Assembly (NCBI GenBank): GCA_028284145.1
Contig: JANQSH010000117.1
Coordinates: 1-35,004 of the forward strand
DNA: 35,004 nucleotides
Origin: Planctomycetaceae bacterium
Lineage (GTDB): Bacteria; Planctomycetota; Planctomycetia; Planctomycetales; Planctomycetaceae
Direction: 5' to 3'
The notes beneath the pieces are model-generated. The model was given only the letters and a program-made list of their open reading frames with translations. It was not told the DNA's origin and made no database searches. The translations under genes were made by a program, and so were the position numbers. Shown piece after piece: positions 1 to 8,917 of this stretch (its first letter is position 1; every line of letters starts with the position of its first letter).

Positions 1-49
1 AGCATGCATCTGTGAATTGACACGGCAAAACTTGCGCAGCAGAATGCCA

Positions 50-200
50 GTGCCTTGTCAAGGCTTTGTTTTGGGGTACGGGTTGACATAACCCGCTCCG
101 TTGTCGTTCCTTGCAACTTTACCGAACCCAAATTTTCATTTTGACGGACCACTAGTCCCCCCACGAGCCAGAGGCGTCACACCAGAAGGTCAACTGCTCC
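50..200. repeat. Composite interspersed repeat, copy 1 (module A plus reversed part of module B)
   Basis: The stretch starts with the module A motif GTGCCTTGTCAAGGC and the block ACATAACCCGCTCCGTTGTC. It then passes into the reverse complement of the left half of module B (GAGCCAGAGGCGTCACACC, ending CAACTGCTC). The same module A blocks recur near 3316, 4972, 11656 and 23791, and module B near 10649, 11750, 23887 and 33703. Noncoding. No gene is visible in bases 1-209. Confidence 0.75.
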
Positions 201-209
201 AGATGGGAA

Positions 210-500
210 TCAGTCGGCTGGTTCCGGGTCGTGGCGGGTCAAATTGAGTTGCTCCTGCAGAATGGGAGTCACATCGGCAATCACGCGTTGCATGTCCTGA
301 ATGATCCCCGCTTCGAGATCAGGTGTCGTCAGACCGACGCAGGCATTCACGCAGGCTTGCACGCGGCGAGCAATCGTTCGACTTTCTTCCGTGTCCTGTC
401 CATGTATTTCACCGGTATTCGTGATGATGAAGTGATGGCCCAGCGGAATCGTTTCCGTGGCGTGATCAACGTGACGAACCGGCTGACTGGCGGTGCTCAT
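210..500 (-). CDS. Small conserved hypothetical protein (96 aa)
   Basis: I do not recognise a functional family. The central segment RRVQACVNACVGLTTPDLEAG resembles a motif (R-I-V-A-C-V-N-A-C-x-G-I plus an L-E) common in small phage-type and plasmid proteins of unknown function, but the rest is different. No signal peptide or membrane segment is seen, so it is probably cytoplasmic. The ATG at 500 is preceded by GAGG about six bases upstream, which supports this start. It lies 156 bp downstream of the MfnF-like gene on the same strand and could be the last gene of that transcript. It is followed directly by a composite repeat. A reading frame on the opposite strand over the same bases (231-539) has no such support. 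Confidence 0.6.
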   Translation of the reverse strand: MSTASQPVRHVDHATETIPLGHHFIITNTGEIHGQDTEESRTIARRVQACVNACVGLTTPDLEAGIIQDMQRVIADVTPILQEQLNLTRHDPEPAD

Positions 501-656
501 GGGAACCTCGTGCCTGTGCGACCCTCAGAATGGGAATAATGCGTAGTTTTTTCTTCGACCCGGCGATCGCCCGAAATCCAGTCCTGTTCCATAGTTTGGA
601 AGTTTTCTTCGAGTTTTTTGGAGGACAGCAGAACGATACTCAAGATCGCCAGGGGT

Positions 657-1721
657 TCACCCGTTTTCGGCCAGCAGGTGAGCAACCGCATAAGCACAGG
701 CTGCGGCGGCATTTCTCGTCCCGAAATCATCTTGAAGAAGATGCAAATCTGCGGATTTCCAGACCAAGATCCGCTGTCGATTTCGACCGGACCAGTATGA
801 ATCAGGCTGCTGTTGGATCGATTTTTGAATCGATTCCGCCAGAAAAGCCCCAGACCCCGCGACGATAACCTTCTTCACCTGCGGATCGAGCCGACTGGCG
901 ACACGTTCGGCAGCGAACGCGATATTATACTGCTGTGATTCGGCCAGTTGTGCCGCGATGGAAACGGCCTCGTCGAGTGAGCATTCGTTTCTGTCACAAC
1001 AGATGGAGTGAGCGATTCGATTATGGGCGAAAACGCGCGTCGCAGGCCGGCTGTCAGCCGTATCGCAATTCTGTTCCTCTTCGGGCAGATCTCCGGTCAA
1101 CAGATAGACGTCCTGCATCGTTGCGAAGAGTTCCGCCGCCAGCGAACAATGACCGCCCCGGAACTCCACACTGTCGGAGACTGCGAAAACCGGTGTGCGG
1201 CGAACGCCCGTGTAGAGCAATTCACGATTTTGCAGACGCTCCACATCGGTAAGCCCTCTGTTCACCGGAACGCCCTGTTGCAACGGCGTGATGTCTGTCG
1301 TCGTCGATCCGATATCAATCAGCAACGCGTTTTCGTCCGTGACCAACCGACCAGCCCAGGTTGCTAACGCATGCCAGTTCGCCGCCGCGACCAGTAATGG
1401 GATATCAGCAGCCACATTCGCATCGACGAACTCACCACCCGTCTGCCAGACAGAGACCGGCCTGCCAGTGGCCACTTGTTGCACGGAGCGAGTCACATGC
1501 GCAACGCCTTCGGCTTTGCTCGCAAAACAGTCCGCGAGTTCGGCTGTCATCGTCAGCGCGATGCGTTCAAAACCGGCAAACGGTTTCAATAACTTCGCCA
1601 GTCGCGTCGGCAATTCCTCAGGAGCCTGCCAGAGTGCGAACGACTCCTCATATGAACGACTGTTGGTATCAGCGATCTTGAGATTCGCTCCTCCAATATC
1701 AAGTCCGACAATCTGTTCCAT
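657..1721 (-). CDS. mfnF: MfnF-like H4MPT-linked C1 transfer pathway protein (hydantoinase/oxoprolinase, ASKHA fold)
   Basis: This belongs to the TIGR03123/COG1548 family, whose archaeal member MfnF joins a furan and a tyramine-glutamate moiety in methanofuran synthesis. Bacterial members cluster with tetrahydromethanopterin-linked formaldehyde oxidation genes. Visible motifs are the ASKHA phosphate-1 loop VGLDIGGANLKIAD at residues 5-18, the family motif LTMTAELADCF near 56-66, phosphate-2 LLIDIGSTTTDI at 133-144, and the adenosine-site segment KKVIVAGSGAFLAE near the C-terminus. The reading frame is open further upstream to 1901, but that would overlap the preceding gene and adds unrelated residues. 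The ATG at 1721 has AGGA eight bases upstream and starts exactly at the family N-terminus, giving 354 aa; the ATG at 1727 is the alternative. It follows the ATP-grasp gene by 37 bp, so the two are very likely co-transcribed. The MfnF role is inferred from family membership. Confidence 0.82.
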   Translation of the reverse strand: MEQIVGLDIGGANLKIADTNSRSYEESFALWQAPEELPTRLAKLLKPFAGFERIALTMTAELADCFASKAEGVAHVTRSVQQVATGRPVSVWQTGGEFVDANVAADIPLLVAAANWHALATWAGRLVTDENALLIDIGSTTTDITPLQQGVPVNRGLTDVERLQNRELLYTGVRRTPVFAVSDSVEFRGGHCSLAAELFATMQDVYLLTGDLPEEEQNCDTADSRPATRVFAHNRIAHSICCDRNECSLDEAVSIAAQLAESQQYNIAFAAERVASRLDPQVKKVIVAGSGAFLAESIQKSIQQQPDSYWSGRNRQRILVWKSADLHLLQDDFGTRNAAAACAYAVAHLLAENG

Positions 1722-1758
1722 CTTCATTGTCCTGTGAATTAAAGGCTGAGCGTCATCT

Positions 1759-2778
1759 TCATACCGTTTTGACATTTCCGGCGCTGTCCCAGGAAACGCA
1801 CACATCCGAAATCCAATGTCGACCGGGTGACGACTTTGCCGTCTGTCGACCGAGAATCGGGTCGGCCAGTCCTGATCCGAACATCGCGCGGTAACCGACA
1901 TAGGAAGTCGTCAGACGCGGATTGAGCTCAATGATCACTGGCGGTGAATCCGGATCGTCGGGAAGAATCAGATCGATACCGACATAACCACGCAGACCAT
2001 CTATCGACTTGCACAATCGTCGCACCAAAGTGGCGACGTCTTGCTGCCGATTGGGAAATGCCGGGGCGTAACCACCGGAATAATAAAATCGGCCATCGTC
2101 GCTGAGTCGCTGCTGTGTCAGTGGCAAAACGTTCGTTTCCTCACCACAAATGACACCAACCGAAGCCGGAGTGCCGGAAACAAACGGTTGCGCGATCCAA
2201 TGCCGGTCCTGCTCTCGGACACAGGTCACCAATTGCTGCAAATCTGACTTACCGTTGAGGCGAAAGACATCTGATGATCCCGCGCCATCAATCGGTTTGA
2301 CAATTGCAGGAAATTCGAACGGCAGAATCGTTTTCTCAGGCGACCAGGCAATCGTGTTCAGTGTTGGCATGTCATGCGTCTGGAGATGCGTCGCGAATCT
2401 CAATTTGTCGCTCGTCAATGCGATTGCTTCGGGAGTGCTATTCGCAAGTTGTCCGCCCAGTTCTGCCACCCGATTGGCAAGATCATACAGGATCCCATCG
2501 AACTCCGGTGCAATCAGGATTGTTATGTCACAACGTTGTGCAAGTCGGTGGAATTGTTGTAGAGCATGCTCGTTGGAATTGACAACGATCGCATCGATTC
2601 CAGCTGCCGGCCATGTTCCCATTGAGCTGTGCCAAAGGGTTGAGACCGTATGTCCGTTGTCAGAAAGATCGTTGGCGATCGCGGTCAGCATCGCACGACC
2701 TTCGCGCTGAAGCGATGTTTCCGCTATGGAGTCTGGCAGCAATCCGCTACAGATGAATTCAAAAACGAAAGCGTTCAC
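1759..2778 (-). CDS. ATP-grasp ligase, MfnD-like (tyramine-glutamate ligase family)
   Basis: The protein is an ATP-grasp enzyme. It has the ATP-binding strand FPAIVKPIDGAGSSDV, the segment QPFVSGTPASVGVICG, and the metal-binding end LRGYVGIDLILPDD...VIIELNPRLTTSYVG, with Asp, Glu and Asn in the usual places. ATP-grasp proteins of this kind sit beside TIGR03123 genes in bacterial and archaeal C1 clusters, where MfnD adds glutamate to tyramine during methanofuran synthesis; that assignment here rests on context. Start choice: a GTG at 2778 gives the N-terminus MNAFVFEFICSG, the normal beginning of this family (339 aa). An ATG at 2826 and a GTG at 2883 are in frame, but the extra residues look noncoding. 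The PilZ gene ends about 120 bp upstream of this start on the same strand. Confidence 0.75.
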   Translation of the reverse strand: MNAFVFEFICSGLLPDSIAETSLQREGRAMLTAIANDLSDNGHTVSTLWHSSMGTWPAAGIDAIVVNSNEHALQQFHRLAQRCDITILIAPEFDGILYDLANRVAELGGQLANSTPEAIALTSDKLRFATHLQTHDMPTLNTIAWSPEKTILPFEFPAIVKPIDGAGSSDVFRLNGKSDLQQLVTCVREQDRHWIAQPFVSGTPASVGVICGEETNVLPLTQQRLSDDGRFYYSGGYAPAFPNRQQDVATLVRRLCKSIDGLRGYVGIDLILPDDPDSPPVIIELNPRLTTSYVGYRAMFGSGLADPILGRQTAKSSPGRHWISDVCVSWDSAGNVKTV

Positions 2779-2900
2779 GACCTGTCCGACACGATCCTCA
2801 AGTTTGCGATGACGTGGTGAGCGCATTCTACGTTGAAAATGTGAGAATTGGCAGGGAGGGCTCACCAAAGGCCCGGTGGGCACATCCTGCGGACCGGGAT

Positions 2901-3287
2901 TCAGACCGCTGTCAGCAGGGATTCCATCAGATGTTTGAGCGCTGAGTAATGTCGTATCGAAAGATCAACGGTGAGCTCACAGCCGACGTTGCAACCCCCT
3001 TCCGGGCATTGTTCGATCCATTGCACTTCCGCCATCAGTGAAAAACAACCCTCGTCAGGATGTTGAACTTCGATCAACAATTTGTGCAGGTCATTTGGGA
3101 TCTCGGCCAGTGTCAGGCGTACTCCACACATTGAGATATCGGCCAGTTCGCCTTCCAGCGCGGCAGGAATGGCATCCCCCGCTTTGAGAAAACGAACGGC
3201 TCCAGGAGATGCCGTTCGCTCGGCCGTGCGGCGATCGCCCGAGCGGCGACCAGTATTCTGGGATGGGTTTTTGCGGCGGTCTGACAT
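2901..3287 (-). CDS. PilZ domain protein (predicted c-di-GMP receptor)
   Basis: A 128-aa single-domain protein. PilZ domains bind c-di-GMP through an RxxxR switch and a D/NxSxxG motif. Both are visible here: Arg-rich GRRSGDRR near residues 14-21, and ADISMCGVRL about thirty residues later. A second domain is absent, so it would act as a free-standing receptor passing the signal to a partner protein. The frame is open to 3461, but the ATG at 3287 starts MSDRRKNPSQ and has a GAGA purine stretch about seven bases upstream. The longer version would run through a copy of the interspersed repeat, so it was rejected. It is read in the same direction as the MfnD-like/MfnF-like pair but has no obvious functional link to it. 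The GGDEF and EAL genes at 21.2-23.4 kb could supply its ligand. Confidence 0.8.
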   Translation of the reverse strand: MSDRRKNPSQNTGRRSGDRRTAERTASPGAVRFLKAGDAIPAALEGELADISMCGVRLTLAEIPNDLHKLLIEVQHPDEGCFSLMAEVQWIEQCPEGGCNVGCELTVDLSIRHYSALKHLMESLLTAV

Positions 3288-3315
3288 CACAATCTCGTTT
3301 TTTTTCGAGCGACTG

Positions 3316-3420
3316 GTGCCTTCAAGGGTTTGTTTTGAGTACGGATTGACATAACCCGCTCCGTTGTTGCTCCTTGCAACTTCATCACCCCTTCTTTTCA
3401 GTCTTGACGGTTCACTAGCG
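3316..3420. repeat. Interspersed repeat module A, copy 2
   Basis: The copy begins GGTGCCTTCAAGGGTTTG, continues with ACATAACCCGCTCCGTTGTT and CTCCTTGCAACTTCATCA, and ends with CTTGACGGTTCACTAG. These blocks match the copies at 50 and 11656 with scattered substitutions. It lies between trkA and the PilZ gene, upstream of the PilZ start. The bases from 3421 to 3582 hold nothing else I can identify. Confidence 0.75.
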
Positions 3421-3582
3421 AATGGCATTAGCAGCGGAAATGAAAGGGTCCTGCAAACCATTCGGCGTAGAACTACTTACGTCCGTATCGAAGCTCTGTC
3501 AAACGAGGGTGTAACCGCTGCCGCAAGAGCTGTGCAGATTGGTGCAATGATGCACGTTGTATCGACTTTTGAGATGCCGTGA

Positions 3583-4923
3583 TCAGCGTTCCGGCTCAAA
3601 CAGTCTCAGAACCTGCTGCGTTTTGCCGCTGGGAACGAGCACCACGGCATTGTCACGGGGCATCAGTTGATCATCCGCCCCTGGAACGCGAACGAAGTCT
3701 TCCCGCTCAATGGCGGCGATCAGACCATCCTGAATCTGCAGGTCTTTCAACGGAGCTTTTGTGACAGGCGCCCCTTCGCGGACTTCCAGTTCCCAGATCG
3801 ATGCCACACCGCCTGCAATGCTGGAATGACCAATCACCGGCCCCCGTTCGACCAATCCGACAATCTGCTGGGCCATCACTTCGCGGGGGCTGACCGCGAC
3901 ATCAATTCCCAGGCGTTCCAGCACGTTGGCATAGTCGGGTCGGCGGACAACACTCATGATGCGGCCACAACCAAGTTCGCGCGCTTCGACTCCGCAAACA
4001 ATATTGTCCTCGTCGCGACCGGTCGCCGCCACAAAAACGTCAGATTTACCCACGCGGGCCTCTTCCAATTCCGCCACGCGGGTGACATCCGCCTGCAGCA
4101 CGGTCGTGTCATCCAGACGATTCGCAAGGTACTCACACCGTTCTTCATCGGCTTCGAGAAGCACAGTGTTGAATCGTCCCCGTTGTAATACCAGTGCGAG
4201 GTTGTAGCCGATCTCTCCACCACCGGCAATCATGACTTTCAACTTCGGAGGCAGTCGATGCTCAAACAGTCGTTTGACATCTTCCAGTTTGTCGCGCGTG
4301 CCGATCAGCGTGACATGATCCCCGGCATGCATCACATCGCTGGCACCGGGAATAAACGTTCGCTTGCCCGCCATCACCAATCCGATACGTACCTCCTTGG
4401 GTAAATCGAGTTTCTGCAGCGGAACACCGACGGCAGGTGATTCCGCTTCGACAGCGACTTCCTGTACCTCGATGCCGCCACGTGCGAAATTTTCCACTGC
4501 GAACAGACTCTGCATGCGAATTGCCTTGGCGATTTCCAGCGAGGTCAGATGTTCCAGACTGAGCAGCCGATCAATACCGAAATGCCGACGATAATCGAAA
4601 GTGCTCGAATCCCGATAACCGGGATTAAAAACGCGTCCGATGCTTCTGTCGGCTCCCATTGCTTTGGCCAGCGATCCGCCGACGAGATTGATTTCGTCGT
4701 GGCTGGTGACAGCCAGACAAAGATCGCAACTCTGTACACCCGCCTGAAAAAGGGTGATTGCATCACAGGCAGACCCACAAACTGTCTGAACGTCGAGTTG
4801 TTCCTCAGCCAGATTGAGAACGGACCGCGAGGAGTCCACCAGCGCGACATTATGCTGCGTTTCACAAAGCTGTTTGGCGATCGATGTGCCAACCGTCCCG
4901 GCACCTAAAATGACAATGTTCAT
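3583..4923 (-). CDS. trkA: Trk system potassium transporter peripheral subunit TrkA
   Basis: A 446-aa protein with the two-fold RCK arrangement of TrkA. The first NAD-binding domain starts [19 protein letters not shown] (GxGxxG loop, residues 7-12) and is followed by a TrkA_C segment. The second NAD domain has [15 protein letters not shown] near residue 231 and ends in another TrkA_C segment. Length and order are those of the full-length bacterial protein, and both dinucleotide loops are intact. TrkA sits on the cytoplasmic face of the TrkH/TrkG channel and gates K+ uptake in response to NAD(H)/ATP. No trkH is visible in the window, so the membrane partner must be elsewhere. The ATG at 4923 begins directly with the nucleotide-binding strand, which fixes the start. 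Confidence 0.95.
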   Translation of the reverse strand: MNIVILGAGTVGTSIAKQLCETQHNVALVDSSRSVLNLAEEQLDVQTVCGSACDAITLFQAGVQSCDLCLAVTSHDEINLVGGSLAKAMGADRSIGRVFNPGYRDSSTFDYRRHFGIDRLLSLEHLTSLEIAKAIRMQSLFAVENFARGGIEVQEVAVEAESPAVGVPLQKLDLPKEVRIGLVMAGKRTFIPGASDVMHAGDHVTLIGTRDKLEDVKRLFEHRLPPKLKVMIAGGGEIGYNLALVLQRGRFNTVLLEADEERCEYLANRLDDTTVLQADVTRVAELEEARVGKSDVFVAATGRDEDNIVCGVEARELGCGRIMSVVRRPDYANVLERLGIDVAVSPREVMAQQIVGLVERGPVIGHSSIAGGVASIWELEVREGAPVTKAPLKDLQIQDGLIAAIEREDFVRVPGADDQLMPRDNAVVLVPSGKTQQVLRLFEPER

Positions 4924-4971
4924 ATCTCAGTCCGGAGAATCTTCCGTTTGATTGACCTTCTCATGCCCCTG

Positions 4972-5035
4972 CTGCCTTGTCAAGACTTCGTTTGTTTGGG
5001 GGTACGGAGACATAACCCGAATCGTGGTCACACCT
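4972..5035. repeat. Interspersed repeat module A, truncated copy 3
   Basis: CTGCCTTGTCAAGACTTCG and GGGGTACGGAGACATAACCC match the first half of module A. After that the similarity stops, and the stretch runs straight into the stop codon of the RND transporter gene at 5036. It sits between that gene and trkA. Confidence 0.6.
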
Positions 5036-7270
5036 TCAAACTGGCGATTTATCCGAGGAAGCAGGCATCTGCTTCAACAAACCGTTCGGCGCAGGAACTT
5101 TGGCTGTCGTTTCCGCTGGTTCAGCTTTGTCTTCATCCGAATTCCTGTTCCGTTTGGGCCGCATGGCCAACAACGCGGGCAACAACAGCAGGTCGCCAAT
5201 CAGGGCGGTCATCAGCAGAGTTGCCATCAGAAATCCGAACCGCGCGGTCGGCACAAAGTTGCTCAGCGTCAGGGCGAGCATCCCCAGGCTGGCGATTCCT
5301 GCTGCCTGGAAAATGGGAACGCCGGTCTCCATCAGCGAAATGCGTGCGGCTTCCTCGGAATTCCTGTCACGCCGATAGACTTCGTGGTATCGAACGAGAA
5401 AGTGAAACGTGCCATCCACTGCAATTCCCAATGCGATGCTGGCGGTCATCATCATGCCAATGTCGACCGGGAAACGGATCCAGCCGAGAGTGCCGAATAC
5501 GAGACAGATGGGCGTGAGGTTGGGTACCATGGCAACCAATCCGGTTCTCCAGGATCGCAACGAGACGATCATCACGAACGTGATGATGATGAACGCGGTG
5601 GCAAAGCTCTCCCAGAACCCCTGAAAAATCTCAGTCTGAGCATGTTTGAGCAATGGGGAAATCCCGGTGTACCGGATCGGATACTCGGTCGTCATTGTGC
5701 GAAGGTCGTTGACGATATATTCATCGGTGAAAATGGAACTGGAATTCAGTCGGGCGGAAATCCGCCAGTACCGGTCTCCATCTGCGAGGAAGTCGTTGTT
5801 TGACTGGCGTTCGCGGGCGCGATTCAGCAATGATGCGGCGGCAAATGTACTGTCCGGCATTTCTTCGGGGAAGAATGTGGCAACCGAGATCGTGTGCCTT
5901 ACGCCGGGATGCTTGCGAATGATGGATTCGGCTTCGCGGACCACCGCCAGTTTTTCCAGGAAGGGAAGGTCCTGGTGTCCGAAATCGATCACCGCTTCGA
6001 CTGAACGTGAGTTGGTGAGGTCCCGTTCCACGATCAACGCATCCGAGAGGATCTTGCTGTCTCGCGGCAGAAATTCCAGCGGTTCAATTTTTGATTGCAC
6101 ACGGTACAAACCGAAACTGGTAACGCCCACCATCAGGCAGGTGACAATTGCCAGTTGTTTGCGGTGCGTGATGATCCAACTGGAAACAATCGCTGCACGA
6201 GTCGGACGACCATCACGGTGGGCATGTTTGCGATGTGGACCGGGAGGCCAGAGTGTCATCACGGCCGGGGTTAATCCGAGCCCGGTGAACAAAGCAACCA
6301 GACAACCAGCTGCGGCGTAGACGCCGAAATCGCGAACCGGTGCCATCGAGCTGACATTGAGCGAAACCAGGCCGATGGTTGTCGTCAAGGTAGCGAGGAC
6401 ACAGGGCTTCCACGCGCGGCCCAAAGCAGTCGTGAGAGGGTCCGGTTCCTCCGCATCAGCCGCTGACTGGTAGTAATGCAGCATGTGGATGGCAATGGCC
6501 AGTGTAAAGACCATCACCATGACCGGCAGAGCACCGAGAATGAAATTCAGTTCAGCTCCCGCGAGATTGATAACGGTCAAGGTTGCATTGATCGACCAGA
6601 TCGTCAGGCCGAGAATAGCAAAGGTCAGTTTCCACTGACGCAAACTGTGATACAGCAGCAACAGGCTGATCAACAGTGTGATCATGAAAAACTTTTTGTT
6701 GCTTTTACGGCTGCCGAGACGATCCAGTTCTGCAACGAGAACAGGCGAACCAGCCAGAAACGCTTCTTCATCAGGAAGTTGGCAATAAGCGATTTGTGAG
6801 CGTATTGCCTCGACTGTTTGGGCGCGGGAATTCAGCCCTTCCTCGGACAGGACTGCGATAATACCGGTCAAGTTGCCGTCTTCAGAAACGACCAGCCCAC
6901 GTACGCGTTCAGGTACCGCTTCGGGCGGAACTTCCATCTCTTCCATCACCTGGCCGAAGCGATCAGAAGTCCAGCATCCACGAATGCCGGGCAAAGCTTC
7001 GATCCGCGAGGCGAGGGCTTCGACGATGCGGGATTCCGCCGAGGCATCTGCCAGGCCGACCAGAATCACTTCCTCAGCCCCGAAGTCCTGCTTGAATTCC
7101 TCATAAGAGATACGGACTTCGGCTCGATCCGGCAGCCAGGTTTCGATGTCGTTGTTCGACTTCAATGTTTCCGCCTGGTAGAACAGAAACGGAAACGACA
7201 GCAACACCAGCAGCAGAATACGTTTGCTGTACTTCCGATAGAAACCAGGCTGTGGGGAATCGACATCCAT
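5036..7270 (-). CDS. RND/MMPL-family transporter, 12 TM segments
   Basis: A 744-aa membrane protein with classic RND topology. TM1 (about 16-33) is followed by a periplasmic loop (NNDIETWLPDRAEVR onwards) and a block of five helices. TM7 (RKQLAIVTCLMVGVTSFGLY) is followed by a second periplasmic loop and a second block of five helices. The TM10 motif is GIAVDGTFHFL; many relatives have GIAVDD here, so only the first acidic proton-relay residue is kept. This type (MMPL/HpnN-like) moves lipids or hydrophobic compounds, but the substrate cannot be read from the sequence. No membrane-fusion protein or outer-membrane channel gene is adjacent. The ATG at 7270 gives a short cytoplasmic start (MDVDSPQPGFYRKYSKR), and its positive residues fit a cytoplasmic N-terminus. 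Confidence 0.88.
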   Translation of the reverse strand: MDVDSPQPGFYRKYSKRILLLVLLSFPFLFYQAETLKSNNDIETWLPDRAEVRISYEEFKQDFGAEEVILVGLADASAESRIVEALASRIEALPGIRGCWTSDRFGQVMEEMEVPPEAVPERVRGLVVSEDGNLTGIIAVLSEEGLNSRAQTVEAIRSQIAYCQLPDEEAFLAGSPVLVAELDRLGSRKSNKKFFMITLLISLLLLYHSLRQWKLTFAILGLTIWSINATLTVINLAGAELNFILGALPVMVMVFTLAIAIHMLHYYQSAADAEEPDPLTTALGRAWKPCVLATLTTTIGLVSLNVSSMAPVRDFGVYAAAGCLVALFTGLGLTPAVMTLWPPGPHRKHAHRDGRPTRAAIVSSWIITHRKQLAIVTCLMVGVTSFGLYRVQSKIEPLEFLPRDSKILSDALIVERDLTNSRSVEAVIDFGHQDLPFLEKLAVVREAESIIRKHPGVRHTISVATFFPEEMPDSTFAAASLLNRARERQSNNDFLADGDRYWRISARLNSSSIFTDEYIVNDLRTMTTEYPIRYTGISPLLKHAQTEIFQGFWESFATAFIIITFVMIVSLRSWRTGLVAMVPNLTPICLVFGTLGWIRFPVDIGMMMTASIALGIAVDGTFHFLVRYHEVYRRDRNSEEAARISLMETGVPIFQAAGIASLGMLALTLSNFVPTARFGFLMATLLMTALIGDLLLLPALLAMRPKRNRNSDEDKAEPAETTAKVPAPNGLLKQMPASSDKSPV

Positions 7271-7647
7271 GCTCAGTAACGTGGCTTTCTTGCCCCGGTG
7301 TCAGTCTTCGGTTTGTGGCTTCGGCTTGTGGATGTGGCGAAACGAAAATTCCGTTCGCTTCCCACGTACGATGGCCCACTCCGTGCGTGATCTCTGTAGA
7401 GAAATACAGTCTTCACGCAAAAACATACCGTTGATTATGTATCGAACGGTTGGAATGATCAGCCACAGAATGTTCCCCGAACTCATCTCCGGTTCGTCAA
7501 AGCGCATAATCTCCACCGGCAAACTTTACCAAATGGAGGGGCGTTCCCATCTGGCGATCCGAGAACGGTTCGCCACCACACACCCGAGTCGAGGAGTGTG
7601 CGAATTGCTTGGTGCGCGAAGAGACCGGCAATCGAGAAGAGAAACAC
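7271..7647. other. Intergenic gap without a recognisable gene
   Basis: I see no supported gene, RNA or repeat here. A 73-codon minus-strand frame (7301-7522) has no ribosome-binding site, family resemblance or coding-like composition. The promoter of the downstream RND transporter gene probably lies in this gap, but no clear -35/-10 pair stands out. Confidence 0.5.
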
Positions 7648-8001
7648 TCAGTCGTCGGAACTGTCGCGAGACAGAAATCGGCCGCCCGACATGTGCATGC
7701 CATTGTCGCAGGGGCGGCACCATTCCAGAAGAATGCGGTATTTGTATTCGCGTGTCTCGCTGGCCATTCGTACCGTCACTTCACCCAGGCTGACGGCACC
7801 TTTGTGAAAAAGCCCGATCCCATTGCGGCTGATTTCACGTGTCATCGCCGAGACCGTATTGCCGCGCGTCGTCAAAATTTCTGCGGGAACGGCCAATTCG
7901 AGGCGTTCCACATTGCGGTCTTCCATTCCGTCCCGACGCTCGATGCTTTCCAGAACGTCTTGCAGATCTTTGATCGTTGGCCGGCTCCACGGGTCGCTCA
8001 T
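7648..8001 (-). CDS. PilZ domain protein (second copy)
   Basis: A 117-aa protein consisting of one PilZ domain. The basic switch is RNVERLELAVPAE (residues 29-41), followed by the [D/N]xSxxG-type motif in TREISRNGIGLFHKG, where Glu replaces the usual Asp/Asn. It ends with a strand pair around YKYRILLEWCRP. The likely role is c-di-GMP sensing in the cytoplasm. The Glu substitution may weaken binding, which cannot be judged from sequence alone. The ATG at 8001 has GGAG seven bases upstream, which supports it. It stands alone between the RND transporter and purN, with more than 250 bp on each side, so it is probably a single-gene unit. It is unlike the PilZ gene at 2901 outside the motifs, so this is not a recent duplication. 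Confidence 0.75.
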   Translation of the reverse strand: MSDPWSRPTIKDLQDVLESIERRDGMEDRNVERLELAVPAEILTTRGNTVSAMTREISRNGIGLFHKGAVSLGEVTVRMASETREYKYRILLEWCRPCDNGMHMSGGRFLSRDSSDD

Positions 8002-8260
8002 TCTCGTCTCCGGTGCTGTAGGCGTATTTCAAGAAAGTGTGAACTGAAGATCGTGTATCACGTCTCAACTATAATCCGTTCCAGACGAGGCGGAAGCGGG
8101 CTTCCCTCCATTTTCGCTCTGCATGGAGAACTGCACTGAAAATGGTGCAATCGTGCGCATCGGTTGCGAAAAAGCAACGCGGCATCAGGCGGTCCAGTGA
8201 TTTTCGCCACTCCACTATGCGATGGTCCAATGAAGATGTTCACCAAAAACCACAGAATGG

Positions 8261-8905
8261 TCATTTGGCAGCGCGAATGAGAACCCGGCGGCCTTCCACG
8301 ATCAACCGTTTTTCTGCGAACAGTCGAATCGCGTGGGGATAGGCTTCTTGCTCAGCTTCAAATACACGCACAGCCAGACTGTCGGGTGTATCGTCATCTT
8401 GCACCATGACACTGCTTTGATGAATGATCGGGCCGTGGTCGTACTGGTTATCTGCGAAGTGAACGGTGCAGCCGGAGATTTTGACGCCTCGTTCGATAAC
8501 CGCTTCGTGCACTTTATGCCCGAAAAAACCTTTGCCACAAAAAGCAGGAATCAGCGACGGATGAATGTTCATCACGCGATGCTGAAAATCGTCTGGAACA
8601 TGTATCAAAGAGAGGAACCCCGCCAACGTAACGAGGTCGACATTCGCGTCTCGGAGCACAGAAAAGATAGCATTACTGAAGGCGTGAACGTCGGCAAACT
8701 GACCGCGGGAAAGAACTTCGCATCGAATGCCGAATCTTTCCGCGTGAATGATTCCACCACAGTCGGCGCGGCTGGCGATGACCACGGCAACCTCGGCATT
8801 CATTTTCCCCGCTTCGATCTTCTGCAGAAAATTGAACAGAGTCGTTCCGCCACCGGAAATTAAAACACCCAGCCGCGTGGGAGGTGTCGGGGTGTTGTCG
8901 TTCAT
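8261..8905 (-). CDS. purN: Phosphoribosylglycinamide formyltransferase PurN
   Basis: PurN (GART) transfers the formyl group of 10-formyl-THF to GAR, the third step of purine synthesis. The N-terminal substrate loop is LGVLISGGGTTLFNFL (residues 12-27). The active site is VMNIHPSLIPAFCGKGF, with Asn113 and His115, and the catalytic Asp156 lies in DNQYDHGPI. Length is 214 aa from the ATG at 8905, which is normal. An in-frame TTG at 8917 abutting the previous gene is the alternative start. The gene follows the 561-aa membrane protein with only 12 bp between them, so they probably share a transcript although their functions look unrelated. purB lies elsewhere in the window (32.2 kb); the purine genes are not clustered. 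Confidence 0.93.
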   Translation of the reverse strand: MNDNTPTPPTRLGVLISGGGTTLFNFLQKIEAGKMNAEVAVVIASRADCGGIIHAERFGIRCEVLSRGQFADVHAFSNAIFSVLRDANVDLVTLAGFLSLIHVPDDFQHRVMNIHPSLIPAFCGKGFFGHKVHEAVIERGVKISGCTVHFADNQYDHGPIIHQSSVMVQDDDTPDSLAVRVFEAEQEAYPHAIRLFAEKRLIVEGRRVLIRAAK

Positions 8906-8917
8906 GCGCGGTGCCAA

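Noticed and set aside
497..730. 77-codon minus-strand frame between the small protein and the MfnF-like gene
   Set aside because: It overlaps the MfnF-like C-terminus in another frame and has no motif.
4952..5803. Long plus-strand frame opposite the RND transporter C-terminus
   Set aside because: The minus strand encodes clear transporter helices; the plus frame is Arg/Gln/Gly-rich shadow sequence.
7301..7522. 73-codon minus-strand frame in the gap after the RND gene
   Set aside because: No ribosome site, no family resemblance; kept only as a gap note.
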